DNA of 34,846 nt from assembly GCA_031392945.1 (NCBI GenBank), contig JANMVT010000098.1:1-34846 (forward strand), written 5' to 3'. Made by a program: the position numbers and the translations under genes. The notes below the pieces were generated by a model. That model was given only the letters and a program-made list of their open reading frames with translations, was not told where the DNA came from and made no database searches. Source of the stretch: JANYCG01 sp031392945 (lineage in GTDB: Bacteria; Pseudomonadota; Gammaproteobacteria; Burkholderiales; Burkholderiaceae_C). Positions 15,470 to 22,028 of this stretch are shown in pieces. How positions within the stretch are numbered: the stretch's first letter is position 1; every line of letters starts with the position of its first letter.

Positions 15470-17374
15470 ATGAGCCTGCGTTCAACCATTGATTTCCTGC
15501 TGCACGACTGGCTCAACACCGAGTCGTTGAACCAGCGCGCGCGCTTCGCCGACCACTCCCGCGACACCTTTGACGCGGTACTTGACACCTGCGAGCGCAT
15601 CGCGCGCGAAAAATACGCGCCATTCAACCGGCAGGTTGACGTTGAGGAGCCGCGAACCGTCACCGGGCCGGATGGCAGCCTGCGCGTCGTCTTGCCGCAA
15701 GCCACACATGACGCCTGCAAGGCTTATGCGGGGTCGGGCATGCTCAGCGCCGCGCAGGACTACGACATTGGCGGCATGCAGTTGCCCTACACGGTGGAAG
15801 CGGCGGCCAACGCATTTTTCGCGTGTGCCTCGGTCAGCATCAGCTCGAGCTTGCTGTCGGTCGGCAACGCCAATCTGCTGATGAAACACGGGACCGAGGC
15901 CCAAAAAAGGGTATTCGCACTGAACGAATTTTCGGGCCGATGGGCGGGCACCATGTGTTTGAGCGAGCCGCAGGCTGGCTCCAGCCTGTCGGACATCACA
16001 ACGCGGGCGGTGCCGGACGGTGATGGTTTTGAGCGCGACGAATTGGGGCCGCGTTACCGCGTCAAAGGCAACAAGATGTGGATTTCGTCGGGCGAGCATG
16101 AGCTGACCGAAAACATCATCCATTTGGTGCTGGCCAAGATACCCGGCCCGGACGGCAAGTTGATCCCCGGCACGCGGGGGATCTCGCTGTTCGCCGTGCC
16201 CAAGAAACTGGTCGATGCACAAGGCGAATTGACGGGTGTGCGCAATGATGTGGCGCTGGCCGGCCTGAACCACAAACTGGGCTGGCGCGGCACGACCAAC
16301 ACCTTGCTGAACTTTGGTGAAGGCAAGTTTCCAGTGGGGCAGGACGGACCGTTTGGCAACGGCGCGGTCGGTTCATTTGGCAACGGCGCGGGCGCCGTGG
16401 GCTACCTCGTCGGCAAACCCGGCGAAGGATTGCGCTGCATGTTCCACATGATGAACGAGGCGCGCATCGGCGTGGGCACGGCGGCCGCGATGCTGGGCAT
16501 GGCGGGTTACTTCGCCTCGCTCGATTACGCCAAGACCCGCACGCAGGGGCGGCCAGTGAAAGCCGGAGTGGGCGCGAACGTAAGCAAAGACAGCGCGCAG
16601 CCCCAAGTGCTCCTGATAGAGCACGCCGACATCAAGCGCATGTTGCTGGCGCAAAAATCCTATTGCGAAGGCGCGTTGGCGCTTGAGCTGTATTGCGCCC
16701 GCCTGGTGGACGAGCAACACACTGCCGGGCCGCAAGCCGCTGACGACGCGCGCCTGCTGCTGGAGGTGTTGACCCCCATCGCCAAAAGCTGGCCCAGTGA
16801 ATGGTGCCTTGAGGCCAACAGCCTGGCGATCCAGATCCACGGCGGTTACGGCTACACGCGCGACTTCCCGGTCGAACAGTATTGGCGCGACAACCGCCTG
16901 AACATGATCCACGAAGGCACGCACGGCATCCAGGCGGCGGATTTGCTGGGGCGCAAGGTGCTGATGGAAGGCGGGCGCGGGCTGGCGCTGTTGGCCGGGC
17001 GCATGATGGCCACGGTCAACCGGGCCAGGCCAATTCCAGAATTTGCGGCCCACGCCAACGCGCTGGAACGCGCCCTGCTGCAAGTGGAAGGCGCGACCCG
17101 CGCGGCATGGTCCACCGGCGACGCGTCGCAGGCGCTGGCCAATGCCGTGCCTTATCTGCAAGCTTTTGGCCACACCGTCCTGGCCTGGATATGGCTGGAT
17201 GTGGCGCTGGCCGCCTGGCAGCGCGATGCTTCTAAATCAATAGCGATAACGCAAGGTATCATGGGGGCAACAACCTATTTTTATCACTATGAACTGCCAA
17301 AAACCGGCGCCTGGCTGGGCGTGGTGGAAACCCGCGACATGACCTGCGCGGACCTGGCCCAGGAGGCGTTTTAA
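15470..17374 (+). CDS. Large acyl-CoA dehydrogenase with C-terminal extension
   Basis: A 634-residue flavoenzyme for the first oxidation of beta-oxidation, of the about 600-residue class with an added C-terminal helical domain. MCLSEPQAGSSLSD is the FAD/substrate-binding segment, and MWISSGEHELTENI follows. The catalytic base is E482 in IHEGTHGIQ. Two oddities are visible. Residues around 295-308 contain FGNGAVGS followed by FGNGAGAV, a 24-bp tandem duplication. Residues 586-595 come from the dispersed repeat at 17225. Neither touches the catalytic motifs. The start is ATG 15470, 4 bp after the thiolase stop; the stop overlaps the next start by one base (TAATG). Confidence 0.94.
   Translation: MSLRSTIDFLLHDWLNTESLNQRARFADHSRDTFDAVLDTCERIAREKYAPFNRQVDVEEPRTVTGPDGSLRVVLPQATHDACKAYAGSGMLSAAQDYDIGGMQLPYTVEAAANAFFACASVSISSSLLSVGNANLLMKHGTEAQKRVFALNEFSGRWAGTMCLSEPQAGSSLSDITTRAVPDGDGFERDELGPRYRVKGNKMWISSGEHELTENIIHLVLAKIPGPDGKLIPGTRGISLFAVPKKLVDAQGELTGVRNDVALAGLNHKLGWRGTTNTLLNFGEGKFPVGQDGPFGNGAVGSFGNGAGAVGYLVGKPGEGLRCMFHMMNEARIGVGTAAAMLGMAGYFASLDYAKTRTQGRPVKAGVGANVSKDSAQPQVLLIEHADIKRMLLAQKSYCEGALALELYCARLVDEQHTAGPQAADDARLLLEVLTPIAKSWPSEWCLEANSLAIQIHGGYGYTRDFPVEQYWRDNRLNMIHEGTHGIQAADLLGRKVLMEGGRGLALLAGRMMATVNRARPIPEFAAHANALERALLQVEGATRAAWSTGDASQALANAVPYLQAFGHTVLAWIWLDVALAAWQRDASKSIAITQGIMGATTYFYHYELPKTGAWLGVVETRDMTCADLAQEAF
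16352..16391 (+). repeat. 24-bp tandem duplication inside the acyl-CoA dehydrogenase gene
   Basis: The 16-mer TTTGGCAACGGCGCGG occurs at 16352 and again at 16376, exactly 24 bp apart. This adds eight residues in frame in a Gly-rich loop before the conserved GYLVGKPGEG segment. It looks like recent slippage or unequal crossover. Confidence 0.85.
17225..17253 (+). repeat. Dispersed repeat inside the acyl-CoA dehydrogenase gene
   Basis: GATGCTTCTAAATCAATAGC followed by GATAACGCA. It shares GCTTCTRAATCAATAGC with the copy in the GST-family gene at 20787. It is read in the majority frame and gives ASKSIAITQ near the C-terminus of the enzyme. The 3' half is more diverged than in other copies. Confidence 0.65.
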
Positions 17375-17598
17375 TGACCAGCAAAACCGTGCTGAAACGG
17401 ATTCAAAACCTGGTGTGGGTCTACATCTACGGTGGCCTGTTATCCATCGTGCTGGCAAGCTTTCTAGGCGCTGGCGACTCAGCCATAGCCTGGTGGCTCA
17501 GGGCGATTGGCGGCGCTTTCGTGGTCGTCGGCGTCGCCTTGATTTTTGTGCGCTCGCGCCTGTCACCCACCGGCCCGCACCCTGAGGATGTCGCATGA
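17374..17598 (+). CDS. Small two-helix membrane protein of unknown function
   Basis: A 74-residue protein with two hydrophobic segments (about residues 12-32 and 40-60) and short charged ends. I recognise no family. Its start overlaps the acyl-CoA dehydrogenase stop by one base, and its stop overlaps the SDR start by four (ATGA). It is therefore translationally coupled on both sides and very probably a real, co-expressed gene. It could be a membrane tether or accessory factor for the pathway, but nothing in its sequence says which. Confidence 0.8.
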   Translation: MTSKTVLKRIQNLVWVYIYGGLLSIVLASFLGAGDSAIAWWLRAIGGAFVVVGVALIFVRSRLSPTGPHPEDVA

Positions 17599-18383
17599 CC
17601 CGAACCGTTCAGCAACTCTTTGATCTCAAGGGCAAGACCGCCCTGGTCACCGGTGGTTCGCGCGGCCTTGGCCTGCAAATCGCGCACGCCCTGGGCGAGG
17701 CCGGCGCCCGGGTCATGATCAGCTCCCGCAAGGCCGAAGATCTCGAATCGGCTGCGGCAGACCTGCATGGCGCCGGCATCGACGCGCGCTGGATCGCCGC
17801 CGACTGCGCCAAAGAGGAAGATATCCGCCGCCTGGCCGACGAAACGCTACAGCGCATGGGCAATGTGGACATCCTGGTCAACAACGCCGGGGCTAGCTGG
17901 GGCGCGCCGGCCGAAGACCACCCGGTGGCGGCCTGGGACAAGGTGATGAACCTCAACATCCGCGGCTACTTCATCCTGAGCCAGCACATCGGCAAACACT
18001 GCATGATTCCGGCCCGGGCCGGGCGCATCATCAACATCGCCTCAATTGCCGGGCTCAATGGCAACCCGGCGGGCATGAAATCGATCGCCTACAACACCTC
18101 CAAAGGCGCAGTCATCAATTTCACCCGAGCGCTGGCGGCTGAGTGGGGGCGGCACAATATCACCGTCAACGCGATCTGCCCCGGTTTCTTCATGACCAAG
18201 CTGGCCGCCGGTTTGATCAAGGAACTGGGCGAGGAACAAATGGCCGCCCATGCGCCGCTGAACCGCCTTGGCGACGACGAGGACTTGAAGGGCCTGACCC
18301 TGCTCTACGCCTCGGACGCAGGCAAACACATCACCGGCCAATGGCTGGCGGTGGACGGCGGCGTGAGCGTGGTAACTGGCTGA
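17595..18383 (+). CDS. Short-chain dehydrogenase/reductase (SDR, classical)
   Basis: A 262-residue Rossmann-fold oxidoreductase. The cofactor motif TGGSRGLG is at residues 19-26 and NNAG near 95. The catalytic Tyr/Lys pair is Y166/K170 in YNTSKGAV, preceded by a serine in INIASIAG. The C-terminal region has the usual ICPGFFMTK and GQWLAVDGG motifs. It resembles 3-oxoacyl-reductase or gluconate-5-dehydrogenase-type SDRs; substrate cannot be assigned. The start overlaps the upstream small membrane-protein gene by 4 bp, placing it in the same transcript as the acyl-CoA dehydrogenase. Confidence 0.94.
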   Translation: MTRTVQQLFDLKGKTALVTGGSRGLGLQIAHALGEAGARVMISSRKAEDLESAAADLHGAGIDARWIAADCAKEEDIRRLADETLQRMGNVDILVNNAGASWGAPAEDHPVAAWDKVMNLNIRGYFILSQHIGKHCMIPARAGRIINIASIAGLNGNPAGMKSIAYNTSKGAVINFTRALAAEWGRHNITVNAICPGFFMTKLAAGLIKELGEEQMAAHAPLNRLGDDEDLKGLTLLYASDAGKHITGQWLAVDGGVSVVTG

Positions 18384-18386
18384 TAT

Positions 18387-18453
18387 GGCCCCCACGCTTG
18401 TCACTTCGTGTACTGCGCTGCCCCTCAAGAGGACTAAGTTTTCTAGGGGCGGC
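18387..18453. repeat. Hairpin repeat between the SDR and thioesterase genes
   Basis: Directly after the SDR stop there is a GCCCCCACGCTTG block, then a stable inverted repeat GCCCCT (18420-18425) / AGGGGC (18445-18450). An inner AGAGGAC/GTTTTCT pairing uses two G-U pairs. I recall similar blocks as common intergenic elements in Comamonadaceae. It could act as a weak terminator or RNA-stabilising hairpin. It is not followed by a clear T run. Confidence 0.6.
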
Positions 18454-18503
18454 ACCTCGAAAAATTGCCTAATCACTCCCGTCTCGGCCTACGGCATTCA
18501 AAC

Positions 18504-18974
18504 ATGACCTCCCATTCCGGCTTCGGCCTCAAAATCCCATTCGTCGAGCACTTGGGCTTCACGCTCGATCTGTTCGAGAGCGGCCAGTCGCAGATCAGTT
18601 ACGAAACCCGGCCCGAACACATGAACACGTTCCAGGTGACCCATGGCGGCGCGGTCATGACCCTGCTTGACGTGTCCATGGCTACAGCGGCGCGCAGCGC
18701 CCAGCAGGACATGGGGGTAGTCACGATCGAGATGAAGACCAGCTTTATGCGGCCCAGCCGGGGCATGCTGGTTGCCAAAGGCCGTTTGATGCACCGCACC
18801 ATGACCATGGCGTTCACCGAATCGACCATTTTCGACGCCAAGGGCGACGCCTGCGCCCACGCCACAGGCACGTTCAAATACGTCAGGCGAAACGACCGCG
18901 CGGCGCCCGGTGGCGCAGCGCCGGACGCCGTCGGCGCCGCAGTGGCGGAAATTTCCCCGATCTCCACGGATTGA
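18504..18974 (+). CDS. Hotdog-fold thioesterase, PaaI family
   Basis: A 156-residue acyl-CoA thioesterase of the PaaI/YbgC-like hotdog group. The active-site motif HGGAVMTLLD is at residues 47-56, with D56 in the position of the catalytic acid. TIEMKTSFMRPSRG and CAHATGTFKYV are typical later strands. A thioesterase here could release CoA from dead-end acyl-CoAs of the pathway. The C-terminal 20 residues are low-complexity Ala/Pro-rich. ATG 18504 was chosen because homologous sequence begins close to it; the open frame extends 13 codons upstream into the hairpin-repeat flank without a ribosome-binding site. Confidence 0.9.
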   Translation: MTSHSGFGLKIPFVEHLGFTLDLFESGQSQISYETRPEHMNTFQVTHGGAVMTLLDVSMATAARSAQQDMGVVTIEMKTSFMRPSRGMLVAKGRLMHRTMTMAFTESTIFDAKGDACAHATGTFKYVRRNDRAAPGGAAPDAVGAAVAEISPISTD

Positions 18975-18985
18975 GCCGGCTTTCC

Positions 18986-19038
18986 AAAAAAATAAGCGGA
19001 TTTCCCTCGCCGGCATTGCATAGTCCGCTTCTTTTTTT
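18986..19038. terminator. Possible rho-independent terminator, A-tract/T-tract hairpin
   Basis: AAAAAAA-T-AAGCGGA (18986-19000) can pair with TCCGCTT-C-TTTTTTT (19024-19038), giving a stem of about 14 pairs with one mismatch. The U run is downstream, and an A run upstream would make it work in both directions. The 23-nt loop is longer than usual, which lowers confidence. It separates the thioesterase gene from the oxidoreductase gene, so a new transcript may start here; TATAGT at 19038-19043 could be a -10 box. Confidence 0.55.
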
Positions 19039-19054
19039 ATAGTAAAAACCCACC

Positions 19055-20071
19055 ATGCCAAACAACAAACAAATCCATCTTGACAGCCGCCCAAGCGCTG
19101 AGGCGCTGGCCAGCAACTTCAAACTGGTCGATGCCCAGACGCCGGCGCTCAAGGCAGACCAAGTGCTGGTGCGCCACCATTTCCTCAGCCTGGACCCCTA
19201 CATGCGCGGGCGCATGAACGACGGCAAAAGTTATGCCGTGCCGCAGGCGTTGGGCCAGGTCATGGGTGGCGGCACGGCGGGTGAAGTGGTCGAGTCCCAA
19301 AGCGCCAAATACGCGGTGGGCGACAAGGTCGTCGGCATGGGCGGCTGGCAGCAATACAGCGTTGTCGATGTCAACCAGCCCGGCGCTTTGCGCAAGGTGG
19401 ACACGAGCCACGTGCCCCTGAGCCACTATCTCGGTGCGGTCGGCATGCCGGGTGTGACGGCTTGGTACGGCCTGGTCAAGATCATCGACCCCAAGGCCGG
19501 CCAAACCATGGTGGTCAGCGCCGCCACGGGCGCGGTGGGCAGCGCCTTTGCCGCCTTGTCCAAGGCGCGCGGCTGCCGCACTGTGGGCATCGCGGGCGGG
19601 CCGGACAAATGCAAATATGCGCTGGAAGAACTTGGGTTTGACGCCTGCATCGACTACAAGCTACACAAGGACGCCCCGTCGCTGTCAACAGCCCTGAAAG
19701 ACGCCTGCCCGGCCGGCATAGACGGCTATTTTGAGAACGTCGGCGGCATGGTGCTCGACGCCGTGCTGACCCGCATGAACGCCTTTGGCCGCATCGCGGT
19801 TTGCGGCATGATCGCTGGTTACGATGGCGCGCCTTTGCCGCTGGCGCAGCCGTCCCTGATCCTGCTGAACCGCCTGAAAGTGGAGGGCTTCATTGTCAGC
19901 GAACATATGGAAATCTGGCCGCAGGCGCTGGCCGAGTTGGGGGCCTTGGTCGCCACCGGCAAGCTCAAACCCCGCGAATCCGTGGCCCAGGGCATCGAGG
20001 CCGCGCCCGAGGCATTTTTGGGACTGCTCAAAGGCAAAAACTTCGGCAAACAAATTGTCAAACTGATTTAA
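19055..20071 (+). CDS. NADPH-dependent oxidoreductase, CurA/prostaglandin-reductase type (MDR)
   Basis: A 338-residue zinc-free medium-chain dehydrogenase/reductase. Family marks are LSLDPYMRGRM (about residues 44-54), the dinucleotide-binding AATGAVGS (156-163), and the DGYFENVGG and GRIAVCGMIAGY segments. The C-terminus contains GKNFGKQIVKL. Relatives such as E. coli CurA reduce alkenal/alkenone double bonds with NADPH. Here it could reduce an unsaturated intermediate or by-product. No Shine-Dalgarno sequence precedes ATG 19055, and a possible -10 box lies only 12 bp ahead, so the message may be nearly leaderless. Confidence 0.93.
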   Translation: MPNNKQIHLDSRPSAEALASNFKLVDAQTPALKADQVLVRHHFLSLDPYMRGRMNDGKSYAVPQALGQVMGGGTAGEVVESQSAKYAVGDKVVGMGGWQQYSVVDVNQPGALRKVDTSHVPLSHYLGAVGMPGVTAWYGLVKIIDPKAGQTMVVSAATGAVGSAFAALSKARGCRTVGIAGGPDKCKYALEELGFDACIDYKLHKDAPSLSTALKDACPAGIDGYFENVGGMVLDAVLTRMNAFGRIAVCGMIAGYDGAPLPLAQPSLILLNRLKVEGFIVSEHMEIWPQALAELGALVATGKLKPRESVAQGIEAAPEAFLGLLKGKNFGKQIVKLI

Positions 20072-20099
20072 AACAGGTTTTTTCACAGGAGCCAAACCC

Positions 20100-21056
20100 G
20101 TGTCCGACATCTTTCTCCACCACTATCCGCGCTCGCCATTCTCTGAGAAAATCCGCCTGATTCTGGGCTACAAAAACCTGGCCTGGAAGTCGGTCGTGGT
20201 GCCCGACATCATGCCCAAACCGGACGTCGTCGCCTTGACCGGCGGTTACCGCAGAACACCGTTTTTGCAGATTGGCTCGGACATATATTGCGACACGGCC
20301 CTCATTTGCGATGTGCTGGAGCATCTGCATCCGGCGCCCACCCTGTACCCGGCAACACACAAGGGCCTGGCGCGAATTCTGGCGCAGTGGGCCGACGACA
20401 AATTGTTTTGGGCCGCCATGGCCTACAACTTTTCGCCCAAAGGGGCAGCTCAAATGTTCGGCGGCGCAAAGCCTGAACAGGCGGCAGCCACAGCCAAACT
20501 GTTTGCCGAAGACCGCGCCAAAATGCGCCTGGGACAGGCGCGCATGCCGGCGGCCGATGCCACTGCCACCTACAAAAGTTATTTGCGTCGCCTGGCCAAT
20601 ATGCTGGACGGCCAAAATTACCTGCTGGGCGCAGATCCCGGCATTGCGGACTTTGCCGCCTATCACCCGCTGTGGTTCACGCGCACCCAAACCAGCGTGA
20701 TGGCCGGCATTCTGGACGCCCACCCGGCCGTCCTTCACTGGATGGACCGCATGGCGGCCATCGGCCACAACGCGGCCCAGGCTTCAAATGCTTCTGAATC
20801 AATAGCTGCCTGCGCTAATTCCAAGGGGCCTGCAGGTCTTTTTGGCACTGAAATCTTCCAGGACGAACACGGCATCGCATTGGGCGAGCAAGTCAGCGTC
20901 GCCGCCGACAGCTTCGGCCCCGAACCGACCACGGGCGAGCTGGCCGCCGCCACCCGCATGCACTACAGCCTGAAACGCGTTGATCCGCGCGCGGGCACGG
21001 TGCATGTGCATTTTCCACGCATCGGCTTCATCCTGAAACGGGCCGACAAGGCTTGA
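20100..21056 (+). CDS. Glutathione S-transferase family protein with C-terminal extension
   Basis: A 318-residue protein starting at GTG 20100, supported by a CAGGAG ribosome-binding site. The N-terminal thioredoxin-like GST domain (about 1-80) has HHYPRSPFSEKIR, where serine or tyrosine rather than cysteine would be the catalytic residue, and a YRRTPFLQIG cis-proline region. An all-helical GST C-domain follows to about residue 225. Residues 230-239 derive from the dispersed repeat at 20787, and an extra segment of about 75 residues follows. This makes it roughly 100 residues longer than ordinary GSTs. The extension has beta-rich character; its role is unknown. Confidence 0.88.
   Translation: MSDIFLHHYPRSPFSEKIRLILGYKNLAWKSVVVPDIMPKPDVVALTGGYRRTPFLQIGSDIYCDTALICDVLEHLHPAPTLYPATHKGLARILAQWADDKLFWAAMAYNFSPKGAAQMFGGAKPEQAAATAKLFAEDRAKMRLGQARMPAADATATYKSYLRRLANMLDGQNYLLGADPGIADFAAYHPLWFTRTQTSVMAGILDAHPAVLHWMDRMAAIGHNAAQASNASESIAACANSKGPAGLFGTEIFQDEHGIALGEQVSVAADSFGPEPTTGELAAATRMHYSLKRVDPRAGTVHVHFPRIGFILKRADKA
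20787..20815 (+). repeat. Dispersed repeat inside the GST-family gene
   Basis: AATGCTTCTGAATCAATAGC followed by TGCCTGCGC. It is read in the majority frame and gives ASESIAACA at the junction between the GST core and the C-terminal extension. GCTTCTRAATCAATAGC is shared with 17225, and the TGCYTGCGC tail is shared with 6944. Confidence 0.75.
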
Positions 21057-21060
21057 ATGA

Positions 21061-21100
21061 CCCGAATCCGCAACCCGAATCCCGAATCCGCAACCCGAAC
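21061..21100 (+). repeat. 20-bp tandem repeat between the GST and SDR genes
   Basis: Two copies of a 20-bp unit (CCCGAATCCGCAACCCGAAY) lie head to tail, each built from CCCGAAT-like heptamers. They fill the gap between the GST stop and the SDR start at 21107. Variation in unit number here would alter the spacing and any upstream extension of the SDR. Confidence 0.8.
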
Positions 21101-21106
21101 TTCGAC

Positions 21107-22018
21107 ATGATCAAAGACTTCAAAAACAAGACCGCCGTGCTCACCGGCGCGGGCTCGGGCTTTGGCCTGGAGGCGGCGCGCATCGGCGCGAAACTGGGCA
21201 TGAACCTGGTGCTGGCCGACGTGCAGCAAGACGCCTTGGACAAAGCCGCAGCCGAAATGCAGGCCGCTGGCGCCCAGGTGTTGGCATTCAAGCTCGATGT
21301 GTCCAGTGGCGACCAGGTTGATGCCATGGCCCAGGCCACCCTGCAACGTTTTGGCGCGCCGCACTTTGTCTTCAACAACGCCGGCGTGGGCGTCGGCGGC
21401 CTGATTTGGGAAAACACCCTCAAAGACTGGGAATGGGTGCTGGGCGTGAACCTGATGGGTGTGGTGCACGGCCTGCGCGCCTTCACGCCGATGATGCTGG
21501 ACGCCGCCAGGCAAGACCCGGCTTACAGAGGCCACATCGTCAACACCGCCAGCATGGCCGGCCTGCTCAATCCGCCCAACATGGGGGTTTACAACGTCAG
21601 CAAACACGCCGTGGTCAGCCTGACCGAAACCCTGTTCCAGGATTTGTCACTGGTCACCGACCAGATCGGTGCCAGCGTCCTGTGCCCCTTCTTCGTGGCC
21701 ACCGGCATCGGCCAAAGCGAGCGCAACCGCCCCGGCGCCATGTCGGACGCCGGCACCCGGCTGACTAAAAGCCAGTTGGTCGGCCAGGCCATGACCAGCA
21801 AGGCGGTGAGCAGCGGCAAGGTGTCGGCTGCCGACGTGGCGCAAATGGTGTTCGATGCCATCGCCGCCAACCGCTTCTACATCTACAGCCACCCCAAGTC
21901 CATCAAGTCGGTGCAGACGCGCATGGAAGACATCGTACAGGCGCGCAACCCGACCAGCCCTTTCGCGGACAAGCCTGAGATCGGCGCAGACTTGAAGCGG
22001 CAATTGCGGGCTGGCTAG
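21107..22018 (+). CDS. Short-chain dehydrogenase/reductase (second SDR)
   Basis: A 303-residue classical SDR. TGAGSGFG at residues 13-20 binds the cofactor, and FNNAGVGVGG follows. The catalytic pair is Y162/K166 in YNVSKHAVVSL. An extended C-terminal region (about residues 245-303) is seen in SDRs acting on hydrophobic substrates. I placed the start at ATG 21107 because the SDR fold begins there. An upstream TTG at 21053 would add 18 residues encoded by the tandem repeat and is unlikely. No clear ribosome-binding site is visible. It is the last gene of the plus-strand block, and the next gene converges on it with a 10-bp gap. Confidence 0.92.
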   Translation: MIKDFKNKTAVLTGAGSGFGLEAARIGAKLGMNLVLADVQQDALDKAAAEMQAAGAQVLAFKLDVSSGDQVDAMAQATLQRFGAPHFVFNNAGVGVGGLIWENTLKDWEWVLGVNLMGVVHGLRAFTPMMLDAARQDPAYRGHIVNTASMAGLLNPPNMGVYNVSKHAVVSLTETLFQDLSLVTDQIGASVLCPFFVATGIGQSERNRPGAMSDAGTRLTKSQLVGQAMTSKAVSSGKVSAADVAQMVFDAIAANRFYIYSHPKSIKSVQTRMEDIVQARNPTSPFADKPEIGADLKRQLRAG

Positions 22019-22028
22019 GGCAGGGCGT

